64,000 bases of DNA from Corynebacterium auris (GCF_030408575.1 NZ_CP047047.1:1785991-1849990); one strand, 5' to 3'. Numbered from the stretch's first letter, positions 24,650-35,321 are shown. Translations and numbers: made by a program. The notes: generated by a model from the sequence alone, not told the origin.

Positions 24650-25087
24650 CTAACCCTCGTCAGCTCCGAGGTGCTGCGTGACCAGGTAGCCGTGGCGCAT
24701 TCGCTGCAGCATCTCCGAGCGCAGCTTCACGATGAAAAACCACACGATGCCGAACACGACGCCCACCACGGTGACCGACCAGTGGACGAAGAACCCGAAG
24801 ATCAGGGGTATCTGCAGAGCTAGATCCGCCCACAGCGCCCACGGGCGCTTCTGCACGAACGCCAGCGCGAGGTGAGCCAGCCCGATCGTGGTGATGTAGA
24901 CCCAGTTGAAGGTGGTCCAGTACTCTCCCCCGTCGACCTTCAGCAGCACCAGGAGGATGAGCAGAACCGTGATGGCCTCCATGACCAGGGTGCCGGAGAG
25001 CACCCCGCTGAGCGCCGCCATTGGGTCTTTGACCGGTTTGTTGCCCATACCGAGGGGGCTTAAGGGTTGTTCGCGTTTCGTGCTCAT
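24650..25087 (-). CDS. DUF4233 membrane protein
   Basis: Conserved actinobacterial membrane protein of unknown function, 145 aa, with four hydrophobic segments (near residues 28-50, 60-80, 85-103, 105-120). The opening DPMAALSGVLSGTLVMEAIT is typical of the family. Its ATG overlaps the folC stop by 4 nt, so the two are translated together, as in other corynebacteria and mycobacteria, where ndk follows next. Confidence 0.88.
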   Translation of the reverse strand: MSTKREQPLSPLGMGNKPVKDPMAALSGVLSGTLVMEAITVLLILLVLLKVDGGEYWTTFNWVYITTIGLAHLALAFVQKRPWALWADLALQIPLIFGFFVHWSVTVVGVVFGIVWFFIVKLRSEMLQRMRHGYLVTQHLGADEG

Positions 25088-26544
25088 GCGGGCTCCTTCC
25101 CAAACATCGCGCGGGCCTCGCCGGCCGTGACCACCGACCCGGTGATGACAATCCCGGAGCCCGACTGCACCCCCACCTCAGCGAGCGCTTCCTCCGCCAG
25201 TTCGACGGCCAGCTCGTAGGCGCCGGGCAGGTTCTCCACTACGTGGACGCGCTCGTCGCCGAACACCTCGCGGGCGAGCTCCGCCAGCTCGTAGGCGTCG
25301 CGGGCGCGCGGGGAGGAGTTTTGGGTAATCACTACCTCCGTGAGCGCGGGCTCGAGCGCGGTGAAGATACCGCGCGCGTCCTTGTCTCCCAGCACGCCGA
25401 GCACGCCGATGAGGCGCGTGAAGTCGAAGTCGTGGGTCAGGGCGCGGGCGAGCGCCCGCGCGCCGTGGGGGTTGTGGGTGGCGTCGATAAATGTCGTGGG
25501 CGTGGCGCGCACGCGCTCGAGGCGGCCGGGCGAGGTGGTGGCGGCGAAGCCGCGGCGCACAGCGTCGGCGTCAAGCTGGCGCTCACGGCCCGCCCCGGAA
25601 AACGCCTCCACCGCCGCCAGCGCAACGGCGGCGTTGTGGGCCTGGTGAGGCCCGGACAGCGGCAGGAAAATATCGCTGTACTCCCCCGACAGCCCGCGCA
25701 GTGTGAGGGTCTGCCCGCCGACGGCCACCCCGGCCGCTTCGACGCCGAACTCCATACCCGACCGGGCCACCGCGCAACCGACCTCGACGCTGCGTTCCAG
25801 GATGACGTTCATCGCCTCCGGGTCCTGCTCGCCGACGATGGCCACGGCGTCCGCGCTGCGGATTATGCCGGCTTTCTCGCCCGCGATCTCCGCGAGCGTG
25901 TCGCCCAGGTACTCCGTGTGGTCGAGGCCGACGGGCGTAATCACGTCCACGTCGGCGTCGACCACGTTGGTGGCGTCCCAGCGCCCGCCCATTCCGACTT
26001 CAACGACTGCGACGTCGATAGGCGCATCGGCGAAGGCCGCGAACGCCATGCAGGTGATGTACTCGAAGAAGCTGAGCTTCTGCCCGCAGCGCTCGTCGAC
26101 CATCTCCACGGCGGGCTTGATCTCCTCGTAGATACGCACGAAGTCGGACGGGTGCAGCGGGGTACCGTCGACGGCGATGCGCTCGGTGATGGATTGCAGG
26201 TGGGGGCTGGTCGTGCGGCCCACGCGGTGGCCGAGCTCGCGCAGCAGCGACTCCGCCATCCGCACCGTGGAGGTCTTCCCGTTGGTGCCGGCCACGTGGA
26301 TGACTTTGTAGGCCTTTTGCGGCTCGCCGAGGATATCCATGACCATCGCGACGCGCTCGAGCGTCGGGTCGATCTCCGTTTCGGGCCAGCGCTCGGCGAG
26401 CTCAGCTTCGACCCGCGCAAGGGCCGCGCGGTCAGCCTCGCTGACCGGCCGCTTTAGGGCGGTGTCCTCTTCTTCCGTACCGAGGTTGAGCCGCAGACCG
26501 GTGTCCTCGAGCGAGATGTCGTACGTGTCCTTTTCGTTGTCCAT
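25084..26544 (-). CDS. folC: Folylpolyglutamate synthase/dihydrofolate synthase
   Basis: Adds glutamate to dihydropteroate and to folates; Mur-ligase family. The 486-aa protein has the P-loop VIHVAGTNGKTSTVRM near residue 83, FEYITCMAFAAFA near 155, the GMGGRWDATNVV segment near 187, GLDHTEYLG near 210 and DATHNPHGA near 350. It starts directly at the valS stop, with GGAGG inside the valS end, so it is co-transcribed and translationally coupled with valS and DUF4233. Confidence 0.96.
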   Translation of the reverse strand: MDNEKDTYDISLEDTGLRLNLGTEEEDTALKRPVSEADRAALARVEAELAERWPETEIDPTLERVAMVMDILGEPQKAYKVIHVAGTNGKTSTVRMAESLLRELGHRVGRTTSPHLQSITERIAVDGTPLHPSDFVRIYEEIKPAVEMVDERCGQKLSFFEYITCMAFAAFADAPIDVAVVEVGMGGRWDATNVVDADVDVITPVGLDHTEYLGDTLAEIAGEKAGIIRSADAVAIVGEQDPEAMNVILERSVEVGCAVARSGMEFGVEAAGVAVGGQTLTLRGLSGEYSDIFLPLSGPHQAHNAAVALAAVEAFSGAGRERQLDADAVRRGFAATTSPGRLERVRATPTTFIDATHNPHGARALARALTHDFDFTRLIGVLGVLGDKDARGIFTALEPALTEVVITQNSSPRARDAYELAELAREVFGDERVHVVENLPGAYELAVELAEEALAEVGVQSGSGIVITGSVVTAGEARAMFGKEPA

Positions 26545-29247
26545 CTACGCCTCCGGCAGCACGGCGAGGCGGGCGGTGACGCGCTCGATCTCCTCCTGCG
26601 CCACGGCGCGCCGCGTGCGGATCTTCTCCACGACGTCCTCCGGCGCCTTGGCCAGGAAGGATTCGTTGGCGAGCTTCTTTCCTGTCGTCTCCAGTTCCTT
26701 GTGCGCCGCGGCGAGCTCCTTGTCCAGGCGCTTGCGCTCCGCGGCGACGTCGACGGTGCCCGAGGTGTCCAGCGCCACGTCGACCGTCGCCTCGCTCAGG
26801 CGGACTTCAATGCTTGCCGACGCCGCGAAGTCCGCCCCGGGCTCCTCGACCCGCGCGATCGAGCGGATGAGCTTCTCCTGCTCCGCGAGGCCCGCCGCCG
26901 CGAAGTCGAGCCGGGCGGGAACCTTCTGGCTGGGCTTGACGCCCTGGTCGGAGCGGAAGCGGCGCAGCTCGGTGATGAGCCGGATGGAGTCCTCGATGCG
27001 GCGTCGCGCGTCGCGGTCCACCGCAGCGTCGCCGTTGGTGTCTTCGGCGCCCGGCCACGGCGCGAGCGTCACCGTTTGCTGTTCCGTGAGCGCGGTCCAC
27101 AGCACCTCGGTGACGAAGGGCATCGTCGGGTGCAAAAGGCGCAGCACCACGTCGAGGACGCGCCCGAGCACGAGCTGCGTCGCCTCGGCGCCCTCGCCGG
27201 GGATCTGGGTCTTGGCGATCTCAAGGTACCAGTCGCACAGCTCGTCCCAGGCGAAGTGGTAGAGCTCCTCGTTGGCCTTGGCAAACTGGTAGTCGTCGAG
27301 CAGCGCGTCCACCTCGGCGCGGACCTCCTCCAGGCGGTCGAGGATCCAGCGGTCGGCGTCAGTCAGCGTCTCGCGGACGGGCAGCTCGCCGACGCGGGCG
27401 CCGTTGAGCAGGGCGAACTTCGTGGCGTTGTAGAGCTTGGTGGCGAAGTTGCGCGCGGACTGCGCGTGGTCCTCGCCGATCGGCAGGTCCACGCCCGGGT
27501 TGGCGCCGCGGGCGAGCGCGAAACGCAGCGCGTCGGCGCCGAAGCGGCCCACCCAGTCCATCGGGTCGATGCCGTTGCCCAGCGACTTCGACATCTTCCG
27601 GCCCTTCTCGTCGCGGACCAGGCCGTGCAGGTACAGGTCCGTGAACGGCACCTGGGGGCGACCCTCTGTTCCCTGGCCCAGCACCTCGGGGGTTTGGGTG
27701 CCGGCGAAGGTTCCGAACATCATCATGCGCGCGACCCAGAAGAACAGGATGTCGTAGGCGGTGACCAGGACCGAGGTGGGGTAGAACTTCTCCAGCTCGG
27801 GCGTGCGCTCCGGCCAGCCCATCGTGGAAAAGGGCCACAGCGCGGAGGAGAACCAGGTGTCCAGCACGTCGGGGTCCTGGGTGTAGCCGGCCGGCGGGGT
27901 TTCGTCGGGGCCGACGCAGACGACCTCGCCGTCGGGGCCGTACCAGATCGGGATGCGGTGGCCCCACCACAGCTGGCGCGAGATGGTCCAGTCGTGCATG
28001 TTGTCCACCCAGTCGAAGTAGCGCTTCTCCATCGACTGCGGGTGGATCACCGTGTCGCCCCTGCGCACGGCCTCCGCGGACATGCGGGCGAGCTCGTCGA
28101 CCTTGACAAACCACTGCAGCGACAGGCGCGGTTCAATCGGTTCGCCGGAGCGCTCGGAGTGGCCCACCGAGTGGACGTAGGGGCGCACCTCCTTGACAAT
28201 GCGCCCCTGCTTCGCCAGCGCCTCGCGCACCGCGACGCGCGCGTCCTCGCGGCTCATGCCGTCGAAGCGGGTGCCGGTGTCGGCGATGCGCCCCTTCTCG
28301 TCCATGATGATGGGCATATCCAGGTCGTGGCGCAGGCCCATCTCGTAGTCGTTCGGGTCGTGCGCCGGGGTGATCTTCACCGCGCCGGTGCCCAGCTCCA
28401 TGTCCACGTAGTCGTCGGCGATGACCGTGAGCGTCAGGTCCTCGCGCAGCGGGTGCTCGAAGGTCTGTCCCACCAGGTGGGCGTAGCGCTCGTCGTCGGG
28501 GTGGACGGCGATGGCGACGTCGCCAAGCATTGTCTCAACTCGGGTGGTGGCCACGACGAGGTGCGGCTCATCGTCGTTGAGCGAGCCGTAGCGGATGGAA
28601 ACGAACTCGCCCTCGACGTCCTTATACACGACCTCGATGTCGGACACCGCCGTCTCGAGCACCGGCGACCAGTTGACCAGCCGGTAGTCCCGGTAGATCA
28701 GCCCGGCGTCGAAAAGCTGCTTGAAAATCGTCTGCACCGCGCGCGACAGCCCCTCGTCGAGCGTGAAGCGCTCGCGCGACCAGTCGACGGAATCTCCGAT
28801 GGCGCGCATCTGGCCGGTGATGGTGCCCCCGTAGTTTTCCTTCCACTCCCAGACGCGGTCGATGAACTCCTCACGGCCGTAGTCGTAGCGGTCCTTGCCC
28901 TCCTCGGCCTTCAGCTTCGCCTCCACCTTGGTCTGGGTGGCGATGCCCGCGTGGTCCATCCCCGGCAGCCACAACACCTCGTAACCCTGCATCCGCTTGC
29001 GGCGCGCCAGGGAGTCCATGAGGGTGTGGTCGAGCGCGTGGCCCATGTGCAGCTGGCCCGTCACGTTCGGGGGCGGCAGAACGATCGAGTACGCCGGTTT
29101 CGCGCTGGCGGGATCGGCCGTGAAGTACCCCGCGTCCACCCAGCGCTGGTAAAGCTCAGCCTCCACGGCCTGCGGCTCCCAGGACTTCGGCAGCGCATCT
29201 GCCCGGTTTGTACCTGTCACATTCTTCCCCTCGGTCTGGTCAGTCAC
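26545..29247 (-). CDS. valS: Valyl-tRNA synthetase
   Basis: Charges tRNA-Val; class I synthetase of 900 aa. Seen: HIGH-type motif [19 protein letters not shown], a large editing domain, the KMSKS motif in [14 protein letters not shown], an anticodon-binding domain and a C-terminal coiled coil rich in Glu/Lys/Arg. Two starts compete. The GTG at 29247 has TATGAT exactly 7 nt upstream (leaderless pattern); the GTG at 29220 has GAGGGG 6 nt upstream. The first is listed; both retain all domains. Confidence 0.95.
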   Translation of the reverse strand: MTDQTEGKNVTGTNRADALPKSWEPQAVEAELYQRWVDAGYFTADPASAKPAYSIVLPPPNVTGQLHMGHALDHTLMDSLARRKRMQGYEVLWLPGMDHAGIATQTKVEAKLKAEEGKDRYDYGREEFIDRVWEWKENYGGTITGQMRAIGDSVDWSRERFTLDEGLSRAVQTIFKQLFDAGLIYRDYRLVNWSPVLETAVSDIEVVYKDVEGEFVSIRYGSLNDDEPHLVVATTRVETMLGDVAIAVHPDDERYAHLVGQTFEHPLREDLTLTVIADDYVDMELGTGAVKITPAHDPNDYEMGLRHDLDMPIIMDEKGRIADTGTRFDGMSREDARVAVREALAKQGRIVKEVRPYVHSVGHSERSGEPIEPRLSLQWFVKVDELARMSAEAVRRGDTVIHPQSMEKRYFDWVDNMHDWTISRQLWWGHRIPIWYGPDGEVVCVGPDETPPAGYTQDPDVLDTWFSSALWPFSTMGWPERTPELEKFYPTSVLVTAYDILFFWVARMMMFGTFAGTQTPEVLGQGTEGRPQVPFTDLYLHGLVRDEKGRKMSKSLGNGIDPMDWVGRFGADALRFALARGANPGVDLPIGEDHAQSARNFATKLYNATKFALLNGARVGELPVRETLTDADRWILDRLEEVRAEVDALLDDYQFAKANEELYHFAWDELCDWYLEIAKTQIPGEGAEATQLVLGRVLDVVLRLLHPTMPFVTEVLWTALTEQQTVTLAPWPGAEDTNGDAAVDRDARRRIEDSIRLITELRRFRSDQGVKPSQKVPARLDFAAAGLAEQEKLIRSIARVEEPGADFAASASIEVRLSEATVDVALDTSGTVDVAAERKRLDKELAAAHKELETTGKKLANESFLAKAPEDVVEKIRTRRAVAQEEIERVTARLAVLPEA

Positions 29248-29254
29248 TCGCCTC

Positions 29255-29260
29255 ATCATA
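29255..29260 (-). promoter_or_regulatory. -10 element of valS
   Basis: TATGAT on the minus strand, 7 nt before the GTG at 29247. A strong -10 that makes any longer reading of valS unlikely. Confidence 0.5.
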
Positions 29261-29343
29261 GCGCCGGGGTCGGACACTCCCCGCCCCGGGCAGCCCGCGA
29301 GCGCGCGATACCGGAGCGGAAACCGCAGTTCAGACTGCCGGGG

Positions 29344-30345
29344 TCACGAGTCGAAGAGCCGGTCCGCGATGGCGGCTTCCTGCCGCAGGGCCTCGACGTT
29401 CGCGGCGATCCGGGCGCGCTGGAACTCGTTGAGGTCCAGCCCGGGCACGATGGACGCGCTGCCGTTGACGCCGGTGGTGGGGAAGCCGAAGACGAGCCCC
29501 TCGTCCACGCCGTAGTCCCCGGTGGAGGGCTGGGCCACGGTGACCCAGCGGCCGTTGGTGCCATGGACCCAGTCGCGCATGTGATCAACCGCGGCAGAGG
29601 CCGCGGAGGCCGCGGACGACTGCCCTCTCACCTCGATGATCTCCCCGCCACGCTGCGCCACGCGGGGGATGAGCTCGTTTTCGTACCAAGCCCGGTCGAT
29701 GTCCCCGCTGACGGACTTACCGCCGACGTTGAGGAACTCGATGTCGGGGAACTGCGTGTCGGAGTGGTTGCCCCACACGACGAGCCCCTCGATCTGCGTG
29801 GCGGGCACAGCGAGCTTCGCCGCCAGCATAGACAGCGCCCGGTTGTGATCCAGGCGCATCAGCGCGTTGAAGGAGGAAGGGGGGATGTCCGGGGCCGCCT
29901 TCGCGGCGATGTAGGCGTTGGTGTTGGCGGGGTTGCCCACGACGAGCACGCGCACACCCTCGGCGGCGCCCTCGTTCAGCGCGCGCCCCTGGCCAATGAA
30001 GATGCGCCCGTTTGCCTCGAGCATGTCGGCGCGCGACTGCCCCTGGGTACGCGGCCGCGAACCGACGAGGAAAGCCGCGTCGACGCCGTTAAAGGCGCGG
30101 GCCTGGTCGTCTGTGACGGTAACGGACGCCAGAAGCGGGAAGGCAGAATCCGCGAGCTCCATGGCCACGCCCTCCGCGGCGCGGACGCGCTCCGGGGTCT
30201 CCAGGAGCCGCAGGTCGATGGCGCGTTCCGGGCCGAAGACGTCGCCCGCGGCGAGGCGCCAGAGGAGGGAGTAGGCGATGTTTCCGGCGGCACCGCTGAC
30301 CGCCACCTTCACGGCAGCCGTCGATTCGGCGTTCAGGCTTTCCAT
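29344..30345 (-). CDS. mdh: Malate dehydrogenase
   Basis: NAD-dependent oxidation of malate to oxaloacetate in the TCA cycle. The 333-aa protein is of the long actinobacterial type, with the loop VAVSGAAGNIAYSLLWRLAAG near residue 14, the substrate-binding VGSRPRTQGQSRADML near 95, VGNPANTNA near 130 and the catalytic histidine in VVWGNHSDTQFPD near 190. The ATG at 30345 has GGAGG 7 nt upstream. TATACT at 30394-30399 is a good -10. Confidence 0.96.
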   Translation of the reverse strand: MESLNAESTAAVKVAVSGAAGNIAYSLLWRLAAGDVFGPERAIDLRLLETPERVRAAEGVAMELADSAFPLLASVTVTDDQARAFNGVDAAFLVGSRPRTQGQSRADMLEANGRIFIGQGRALNEGAAEGVRVLVVGNPANTNAYIAAKAAPDIPPSSFNALMRLDHNRALSMLAAKLAVPATQIEGLVVWGNHSDTQFPDIEFLNVGGKSVSGDIDRAWYENELIPRVAQRGGEIIEVRGQSSAASAASAAVDHMRDWVHGTNGRWVTVAQPSTGDYGVDEGLVFGFPTTGVNGSASIVPGLDLNEFQRARIAANVEALRQEAAIADRLFDS

Positions 30346-30393
30346 GAGTTTTCCTCCGTTCTGTGGGGCGTTTCTATCTCGCTTTTCTATCGG

Positions 30394-30399
30394 AGTATA
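30394..30399 (-). promoter_or_regulatory. -10 element of mdh
   Basis: TATACT on the minus strand about 49 nt before the mdh start codon; CGTTCA 15 nt upstream is a possible weak -35. Confidence 0.5.
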
Positions 30400-30638
30400 G
30401 AGTCTCAGGCGATTTGAACGAGTGAATAAGGTCACATCTCACCCCCGAATGTGCCTATGCCACCCCCGATACGCGGCCCCAGTGGCGTTCCGGGGGCACG
30501 GCCCAGACATCGAAACACCCTCACATGGGGGCGGCGGCACGTTTTGCGCCGTCGCGGCCGCCGGTTTCGTGCACCATTGGTGGGGTGCCGCGCCGCCCCG
30601 GCGTGTGTCCCTGCCGCACTGTTACGTAAGGAGCCCAG

Positions 30639-31364
30639 TTGGCCGACACTCCCCCCGGTGAGACCCCCGCGGATCTCTCCGCCGTCACCGCCGCCCTGGA
30701 GGTCTTCGCGCGCGACGGCTTCTGCGCCGCGAAGCTCACCGACCTCGCGGACGCCACGGGGATGTCCAAGCGCATGCTCCACTACCACTTCGGCGACAAG
30801 CGCGGCCTCTACGAGGCGGCCTTCCTCCACGCGATCCACCTGCTCGTTCCGCCGCAGGAGGTGCTGGCCCGCTCGTACACCATCCCCGCCGAGGGGATGC
30901 GCCGCTTCGTCGACGCCCTGTTCCACAGTTTCCAGCGCCACCCCGCCGCCGCGCGCCTCGTGCTACGCGAAAACCTCGAACCTGTCCTCGACGAGGGGGA
31001 CGACCAGAAGCTGCGGGAGCTTTCCGACGTCCTCCTCCACGTCGAACGCATCCTCCTGCTGGGCCAGGACTCGGGCGCGTTTCGCCCGGGCGTCTCCGCT
31101 GACGACATCATCGTGTTGGTGTGCTCGCTGTGCATGTTCCGCGAGAGCAACGCCGCCACCATGCGCGGCCTCCTCGGCCTCGACCTGTCCACCCAGCGCA
31201 ACGCGGAGGGGCTGCGGCGCATGGCCATCGACACGGTTCTGGCCTTCCTCACCTCCAACCTGCCGAGCTCCGGCTACGGCAGCTACGTTGAGCCGACCGC
31301 GGCCCCCGACGCGACAGAAAACCCCGCCGAGGAGGTCTACGACCTCGGCGGGGATATCTACTAG
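30639..31364 (+). CDS. TetR family transcriptional regulator
   Basis: The 241-aa protein begins with a TetR DNA-binding domain (ALEVFARDGFCAAKLTDLAD, then GMSKRMLHYHFGDKRGLYEAAF, residues about 17-65), then a long helical domain and an acidic tail. Ligand and targets unknown. TTG start with TAAGGAG 5 nt upstream. Divergent from mdh across a 293-nt gap that contains an imperfect hairpin (30463-30474 with 30485-30496). It converges with clpX, with 9 nt between the stop codons. Confidence 0.85.
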   Translation: MADTPPGETPADLSAVTAALEVFARDGFCAAKLTDLADATGMSKRMLHYHFGDKRGLYEAAFLHAIHLLVPPQEVLARSYTIPAEGMRRFVDALFHSFQRHPAAARLVLRENLEPVLDEGDDQKLRELSDVLLHVERILLLGQDSGAFRPGVSADDIIVLVCSLCMFRESNAATMRGLLGLDLSTQRNAEGLRRMAIDTVLAFLTSNLPSSGYGSYVEPTAAPDATENPAEEVYDLGGDIY

Positions 31365-31373
31365 CCGCACGCG

Positions 31374-32651
31374 CTAGGCCGACTTCGGCTCCTTCTTCAC
31401 CACGTACTCCGGCTCGGCCTCGCCGCGCGCGACGTCCTCGGTGATGATGACCTCGGCAACGTCCTCGCGGTCGGGCAGGTCGTACATGATGGGCACGAGC
31501 AGCTCCTCCATGATCGCGCGCAGACCGCGCGCGCCGGTCTTGCGCTCGGCGGCCTTGTCGGCGATGAACCCCAGGGCGCCGTCGCTCATCGTCAGCTGCG
31601 CGCCGTCCATGGCGAACAGCCGCGTGTACTGCTTCAGCAGCGAGTTCTTCGGCTCCTTGAGCACCCGGACGAGGGCCTCGCGGTCAAGGTCCTCGACGGT
31701 GGCGATGATGGGTAGGCGACCGATGAACTCGGGGATGAGGCCGAACTTGACCAGATCGCCCGGCTGCACCTCTGCGAGCAGCTTCGCCTCGTCGCGCTTG
31801 GCCTTGGAGTCAATCTCCGCGCCGAAGCCGATGCCCTTTTTGCCCACACGCTCGGCCACGACCTTGTCCAGCCCGGCGAAGGCGCCGGCAACGATGAAGA
31901 GGATGTTCGTGGTGTCCAGCTGGATGAACTCCTGGTTCGGGTGCTTACGCCCGCCCTGCGGGGGCACCGAGGCGACGGTGCCCTCCACGATCTTCAAAAG
32001 CGCCTGCTGGACGCCCTCGCCTGAGACGTCGCGCGTGATGGAGGGGTTCTCCGACTTGCGGGAGATCTTGTCCACCTCGTCGACGTAGATAATGCCGTGT
32101 TGGGCCCGATTGACGTCGAAGTCCGCCGCCTGGAGCAGCTTGAGCAGAATGTTCTCCACGTCCTCGCCGACGTATCCGGCCTCGGTGAGGCTGGTGGCGT
32201 CGGCAATGGCGAAGGGCACGTTGAGCATGCGCGCCAGAGTCTGGGCGAGGTAGGTCTTGCCGGAGCCGGTCGGCCCGAGCAAAAGGATGTTGGATTTGGC
32301 GATCTCCACCTCCTCCTCGCGCTTGCGGCCCGCCCCCGCGTAGGCTTCCGCCCTGATGCGCTTGTAGTGGTTGTACACCGCTACGGCCAGGGTCCGCTTC
32401 GCCGCGTCTTGGCCGATGACGTACTGGTCGAGGAAGGCGGTGATCTCCGAGGGCCGCGGCAGGCGGTCCTCGGGGTTCGCGTTCGTCCCCTCGGCCCCGG
32501 CGAGCTCCTCCTCGATGATTTCGTTGCACAGCTCAATGCACTCGTCGCAAATGTACACACCGCCTCCGGCGATGAGCTTGCGCACCTGCTTCTGGCTCTT
32601 CCCGCAGAACGAGCACTTGAGCAGGTCGGAGGTGTCTTGAGTGACTGCCAT
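31374..32651 (-). CDS. clpX: ATP-dependent protease ATP-binding subunit ClpX
   Basis: AAA+ unfoldase that feeds substrates to ClpP. The 425-aa protein has the N-terminal zinc finger (CSFCGKS and CDECIELC, residues 13-39), Walker [18 protein letters not shown] near 126, Walker [11 protein letters not shown] near 190, sensor and arginine-finger segments and the ClpP-contact loop near IGFG (residue 275). TAGAAT at 32698-32703 is the best -10. The ClpP genes lie 4 kb away on the same strand, separated by unrelated genes. Confidence 0.97.
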   Translation of the reverse strand: MAVTQDTSDLLKCSFCGKSQKQVRKLIAGGGVYICDECIELCNEIIEEELAGAEGTNANPEDRLPRPSEITAFLDQYVIGQDAAKRTLAVAVYNHYKRIRAEAYAGAGRKREEEVEIAKSNILLLGPTGSGKTYLAQTLARMLNVPFAIADATSLTEAGYVGEDVENILLKLLQAADFDVNRAQHGIIYVDEVDKISRKSENPSITRDVSGEGVQQALLKIVEGTVASVPPQGGRKHPNQEFIQLDTTNILFIVAGAFAGLDKVVAERVGKKGIGFGAEIDSKAKRDEAKLLAEVQPGDLVKFGLIPEFIGRLPIIATVEDLDREALVRVLKEPKNSLLKQYTRLFAMDGAQLTMSDGALGFIADKAAERKTGARGLRAIMEELLVPIMYDLPDREDVAEVIITEDVARGEAEPEYVVKKEPKSA

Positions 32652-32832
32652 GTAAGTGTTGTACTCCAGCTTCTACGTTCTCGGCATTTCTGTGGGGATT
32701 CTAGCGGCAGCGCCCGACAGGTGCCTTCGCCACAATGGGACCCACGGGCGTGATGTCTCAGAATACTTCATCGCGGCCCCGACCCCGAATACCGAATATC
32801 TACCACACCGACACGCTAAGGAGCTCCGGACA

Positions 32833-33621
32833 ATGACGACACAGAACCCGACGATCCTGCACGCCTCCGAGGCCGGCGACCCGGGCGCGCCGAGCACGGT
32901 GGTGCTGCTCAGCTCGATCGGCACCACCCATGCAACCTGGGCGAAGCAGATCCCCGAGCTCGCCGCGCAGCACCGCGTCATCGCCCTCGACCACCTCGGC
33001 CACGGCGGCTCCCCGCGCTCGGATGCCGCGCCCGGGGAGACGACCGTCGCGGACCTAGCCGCGAACGTGCTCGCCACCCTCGACACCCTGGGTGTGGATC
33101 GCTTCGCGGTGGTCGGGCTCTCCCTCGGCGGCGCGCTGGCCCAGTACCTCGCCGCGACCTCCCCGCGCGTCGAGCGCGCGGTCATCTGCGCCACCGCCCC
33201 CTTCCTCGGCGGGGAGGAGCGCTGGCGCGAGCGCACCGCCATTGCGAGGGAGCGGGGCATGGGGGCGCTTGCCGACGGCATGGTGGCCAACTGGTTCACC
33301 GACTCCTTCCGCGCTGACCACCCCGGGGAGGTCGACCAAGTCCGCGGCATGATCCTGGGCATCGACCCCGAGGGGTTCGCCCAGAACGGCGACGCCCTCG
33401 CCGGCTGGGACTTCGCCCCCCGTCTCGGAGAGATCACCTGCCCCGTGCTCACCATCGCCGGGGCCGACGACCCCTCCACCGGCCCGGAGAAGCTTGACGA
33501 GATCGCGCGCGGGGTGGCCGGGAGCGTGGGGTCGGTCGTCGTGACGCCTGGCTCGCACCAGGTGGCCCTGGAGAACCCCGCCGACGTCAACGCCGCGCTT
33601 CTGCCGTTCCTGGCCCGCTGA
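32833..33621 (+). CDS. Alpha/beta-fold hydrolase
   Basis: The 262-aa protein resembles 3-oxoadipate enol-lactonase and related esterases: oxyanion segment VVLLSSIGTTHATW near residue 23, nucleophile elbow VVGLSLGGAL (serine about residue 96), acid in TIAGADDPSTGPE near 212 and histidine in PGSHQVALENP near 241. Substrate unknown; no other protocatechuate genes are near. AAGGAG lies 9 nt before the ATG. Divergent from clpX. Confidence 0.88.
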   Translation: MTTQNPTILHASEAGDPGAPSTVVLLSSIGTTHATWAKQIPELAAQHRVIALDHLGHGGSPRSDAAPGETTVADLAANVLATLDTLGVDRFAVVGLSLGGALAQYLAATSPRVERAVICATAPFLGGEERWRERTAIARERGMGALADGMVANWFTDSFRADHPGEVDQVRGMILGIDPEGFAQNGDALAGWDFAPRLGEITCPVLTIAGADDPSTGPEKLDEIARGVAGSVGSVVVTPGSHQVALENPADVNAALLPFLAR

Positions 33622-33722
33622 CGGCGGACAGCTTGCACACTCCCCTAGCGTGCTTGCGGGCCTGAGCGCCCGCGAAATGAGAGCGCGGCGAGCCGGGCCG
33701 CGCCCCCAAGAAAGGATCTTCC

Positions 33723-34033
33723 GTGCGCCCATCCGCCGCCCTCGCCGCCGTCGCCGTGCTCTGCCTCGCCCTCGCGGGCTGCTCCACCGGTTCCGGGGAC
33801 GACGCCGCGATCGCCGAGCCGGTCGTTTCCTTCCCCACCTCCGCCGCCGCGGCCGCACCCGCCCAGGAGCCGAAGGAGGCGGCTCAGGCGCCGGGCACCA
33901 ACTGGGTGAGCATCACCCCCGCCGGGAAACCGAGTCTGGCGAGGTCTGCTTCAACGAGGCGGACCTCCGGGGCGCCCCCGAAGCGGTGCGCAATGACCTG
34001 GACCTCTGCCCCTCCGAGCCAGCCGAGAGCTAA
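33723..34033 (+). pseudogene. Small lipoprotein gene with a frameshift
   Basis: Begins as a lipoprotein: GTG start with AAAGGA 7 nt upstream, signal MRPSAALAAVAVLCLALAGC with lipobox LAGC, then a Ser/Ala/Pro-rich linker to NWVSITPAG. At the GGG run (33924-33926) the frame changes; one extra G would continue as ETESGEVCFNEADLRGAPEA to a TAA at 34031-34033. That downstream frame has strong GC at third positions and two cysteines, and its stop overlaps the stop of the convergent gene. Without the shift the reading ends at 34073. Either a real mutation or a sequence error. Confidence 0.7.
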
Positions 34034-35316
34034 GCGCCCGCCCACGTCTCCCAGCGCGCATTGCCCTCCCTGAACGCCAGGGGAACCGCCCGCAGAATCT
34101 CCTCCGCGGTGGTGGGGGCGCCGTCGGCCGCGATACCCACGGCCAGGGCGTAGAGGCCGACAGCCTCGTCCGGGGCGTAGCCCGGGGAGGGGTCCTCCGG
34201 CACCACGCGTGGGCGGTCGGCGAGGAACCTCTCCATGGAGACCTCCATCTGGGCCAGAGAGGCGGCGATGAGCCCGATGAGGACGTCCCGGCCGCCCGGG
34301 GTGTCGACCCACGGCACCCCGGCGTCGTGAACCGTCCAGATCCCCGCCGGTTCCTCTCCGCTCTGTTTCCGCAGCGGCTGGACCACCAGCGCCCTCTCCC
34401 CCGGCACCACGATCACGGCCTTCTCGTCCCTCGCACGGCGCAGGGCCTCCTCCCGGGTCAGGCCGTCCACGAGCAGAACCCGCCCGAAGGACCCCACGAT
34501 CTCGTCGCCGCTGACCCGAACGCGGGCATCGCCGAAAGGCTCGACCCCGGGGTGGTCGACGCCCGCGCGTACCGCCCCGGCGCCGGCGCGCAGGGCGGCC
34601 TCCGCGCGGAGCCGGGCCGCCGCCCCGACGCCGTCGATGCGCACCGAAGCCTCCGGCTCGACGGTGCGCGGCCCGTGCACCGCCGCGAGCGGCCGGCGCA
34701 GGGGGTTCGCACCCGCGTTGTAGCGGGCGTACTGGCCCAACAGGTCCGGGGAGAGACTGCCCTCTCCCCGGACCACGATGACCTGGCCGCAGGCGGGGTG
34801 CAGCGCGTGGGCCGCGTTCAGCCCGTGCGGGGCAACGGTGACGTCGGCACGGACAAAGGCGGGTTTGCGCACGTGGGCGTAATCACCGTGGGCGGGGTGG
34901 CTGCCCCTTTCCCGCACCACGCGGAATCCCGCATCGATGTGGCTGTCGGCGGCGATCCCAGCCGGGGTGCCCACCGACACAACCGTGGAGCGGGCGCGGG
35001 AGCGGTCCAGGTAGTCGATCAGGGCGTCGGGCAGCTCAGTGGCGCCGAGGGCCTCGACGATGATGGCGTGGTGGGGGTCGGCGGGGACGTCGTCAAGCGT
35101 GCGGGCGCCGTCGCCGAGGATGTCGACCTCCCGGCCGCCCCCGGCCAGCTCCTCTGCGGCCCGGAGCACAGCCGCGCGGTAGGGCGAGTCCCCCACCGCG
35201 ACGAGGGCGGCGCCGGTGTTGTCCGCCACCTCCTCCACCACAGAGACGATCTCCTCCGTGAGACGAGGCGGCACGCCAGCGTTGAGGATAGTTTGGGAGC
35301 TGGAAACGAGCAGCAT
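34030..35316 (-). CDS. Conserved hypothetical protein
   Basis: The 428-aa protein is not recognised. Its N-terminus (MLLVSSSQTILNAGVPPRLT) and several VIVVRGEGSL- and VVSVGTPAG-like strands suggest a soluble alpha/beta protein with two or more repeats of beta-alpha units; no membrane segments or signal. Start chosen at the ATG 35316, with TACGCT 7 nt upstream (leaderless pattern, inside the end of the yibE/F gene); the longer frame reading through yibE/F is spurious. Only 5 nt separate it from that gene. Confidence 0.65.
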   Translation of the reverse strand: MLLVSSSQTILNAGVPPRLTEEIVSVVEEVADNTGAALVAVGDSPYRAAVLRAAEELAGGGREVDILGDGARTLDDVPADPHHAIIVEALGATELPDALIDYLDRSRARSTVVSVGTPAGIAADSHIDAGFRVVRERGSHPAHGDYAHVRKPAFVRADVTVAPHGLNAAHALHPACGQVIVVRGEGSLSPDLLGQYARYNAGANPLRRPLAAVHGPRTVEPEASVRIDGVGAAARLRAEAALRAGAGAVRAGVDHPGVEPFGDARVRVSGDEIVGSFGRVLLVDGLTREEALRRARDEKAVIVVPGERALVVQPLRKQSGEEPAGIWTVHDAGVPWVDTPGGRDVLIGLIAASLAQMEVSMERFLADRPRVVPEDPSPGYAPDEAVGLYALAVGIAADGAPTTAEEILRAVPLAFREGNARWETWAGA

Positions 35317-35321
35317 GGGTG

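Noticed and set aside
26701..30417. Open frame of 1238 codons opposite valS and mdh
   Set aside because: Antisense shadow of two essential genes; no recognisable domain, start or ribosome site.
30463..30496. Hairpin in the mdh/TetR gap as a terminator
   Set aside because: Arms have two mismatches and no T-run follows on either strand.
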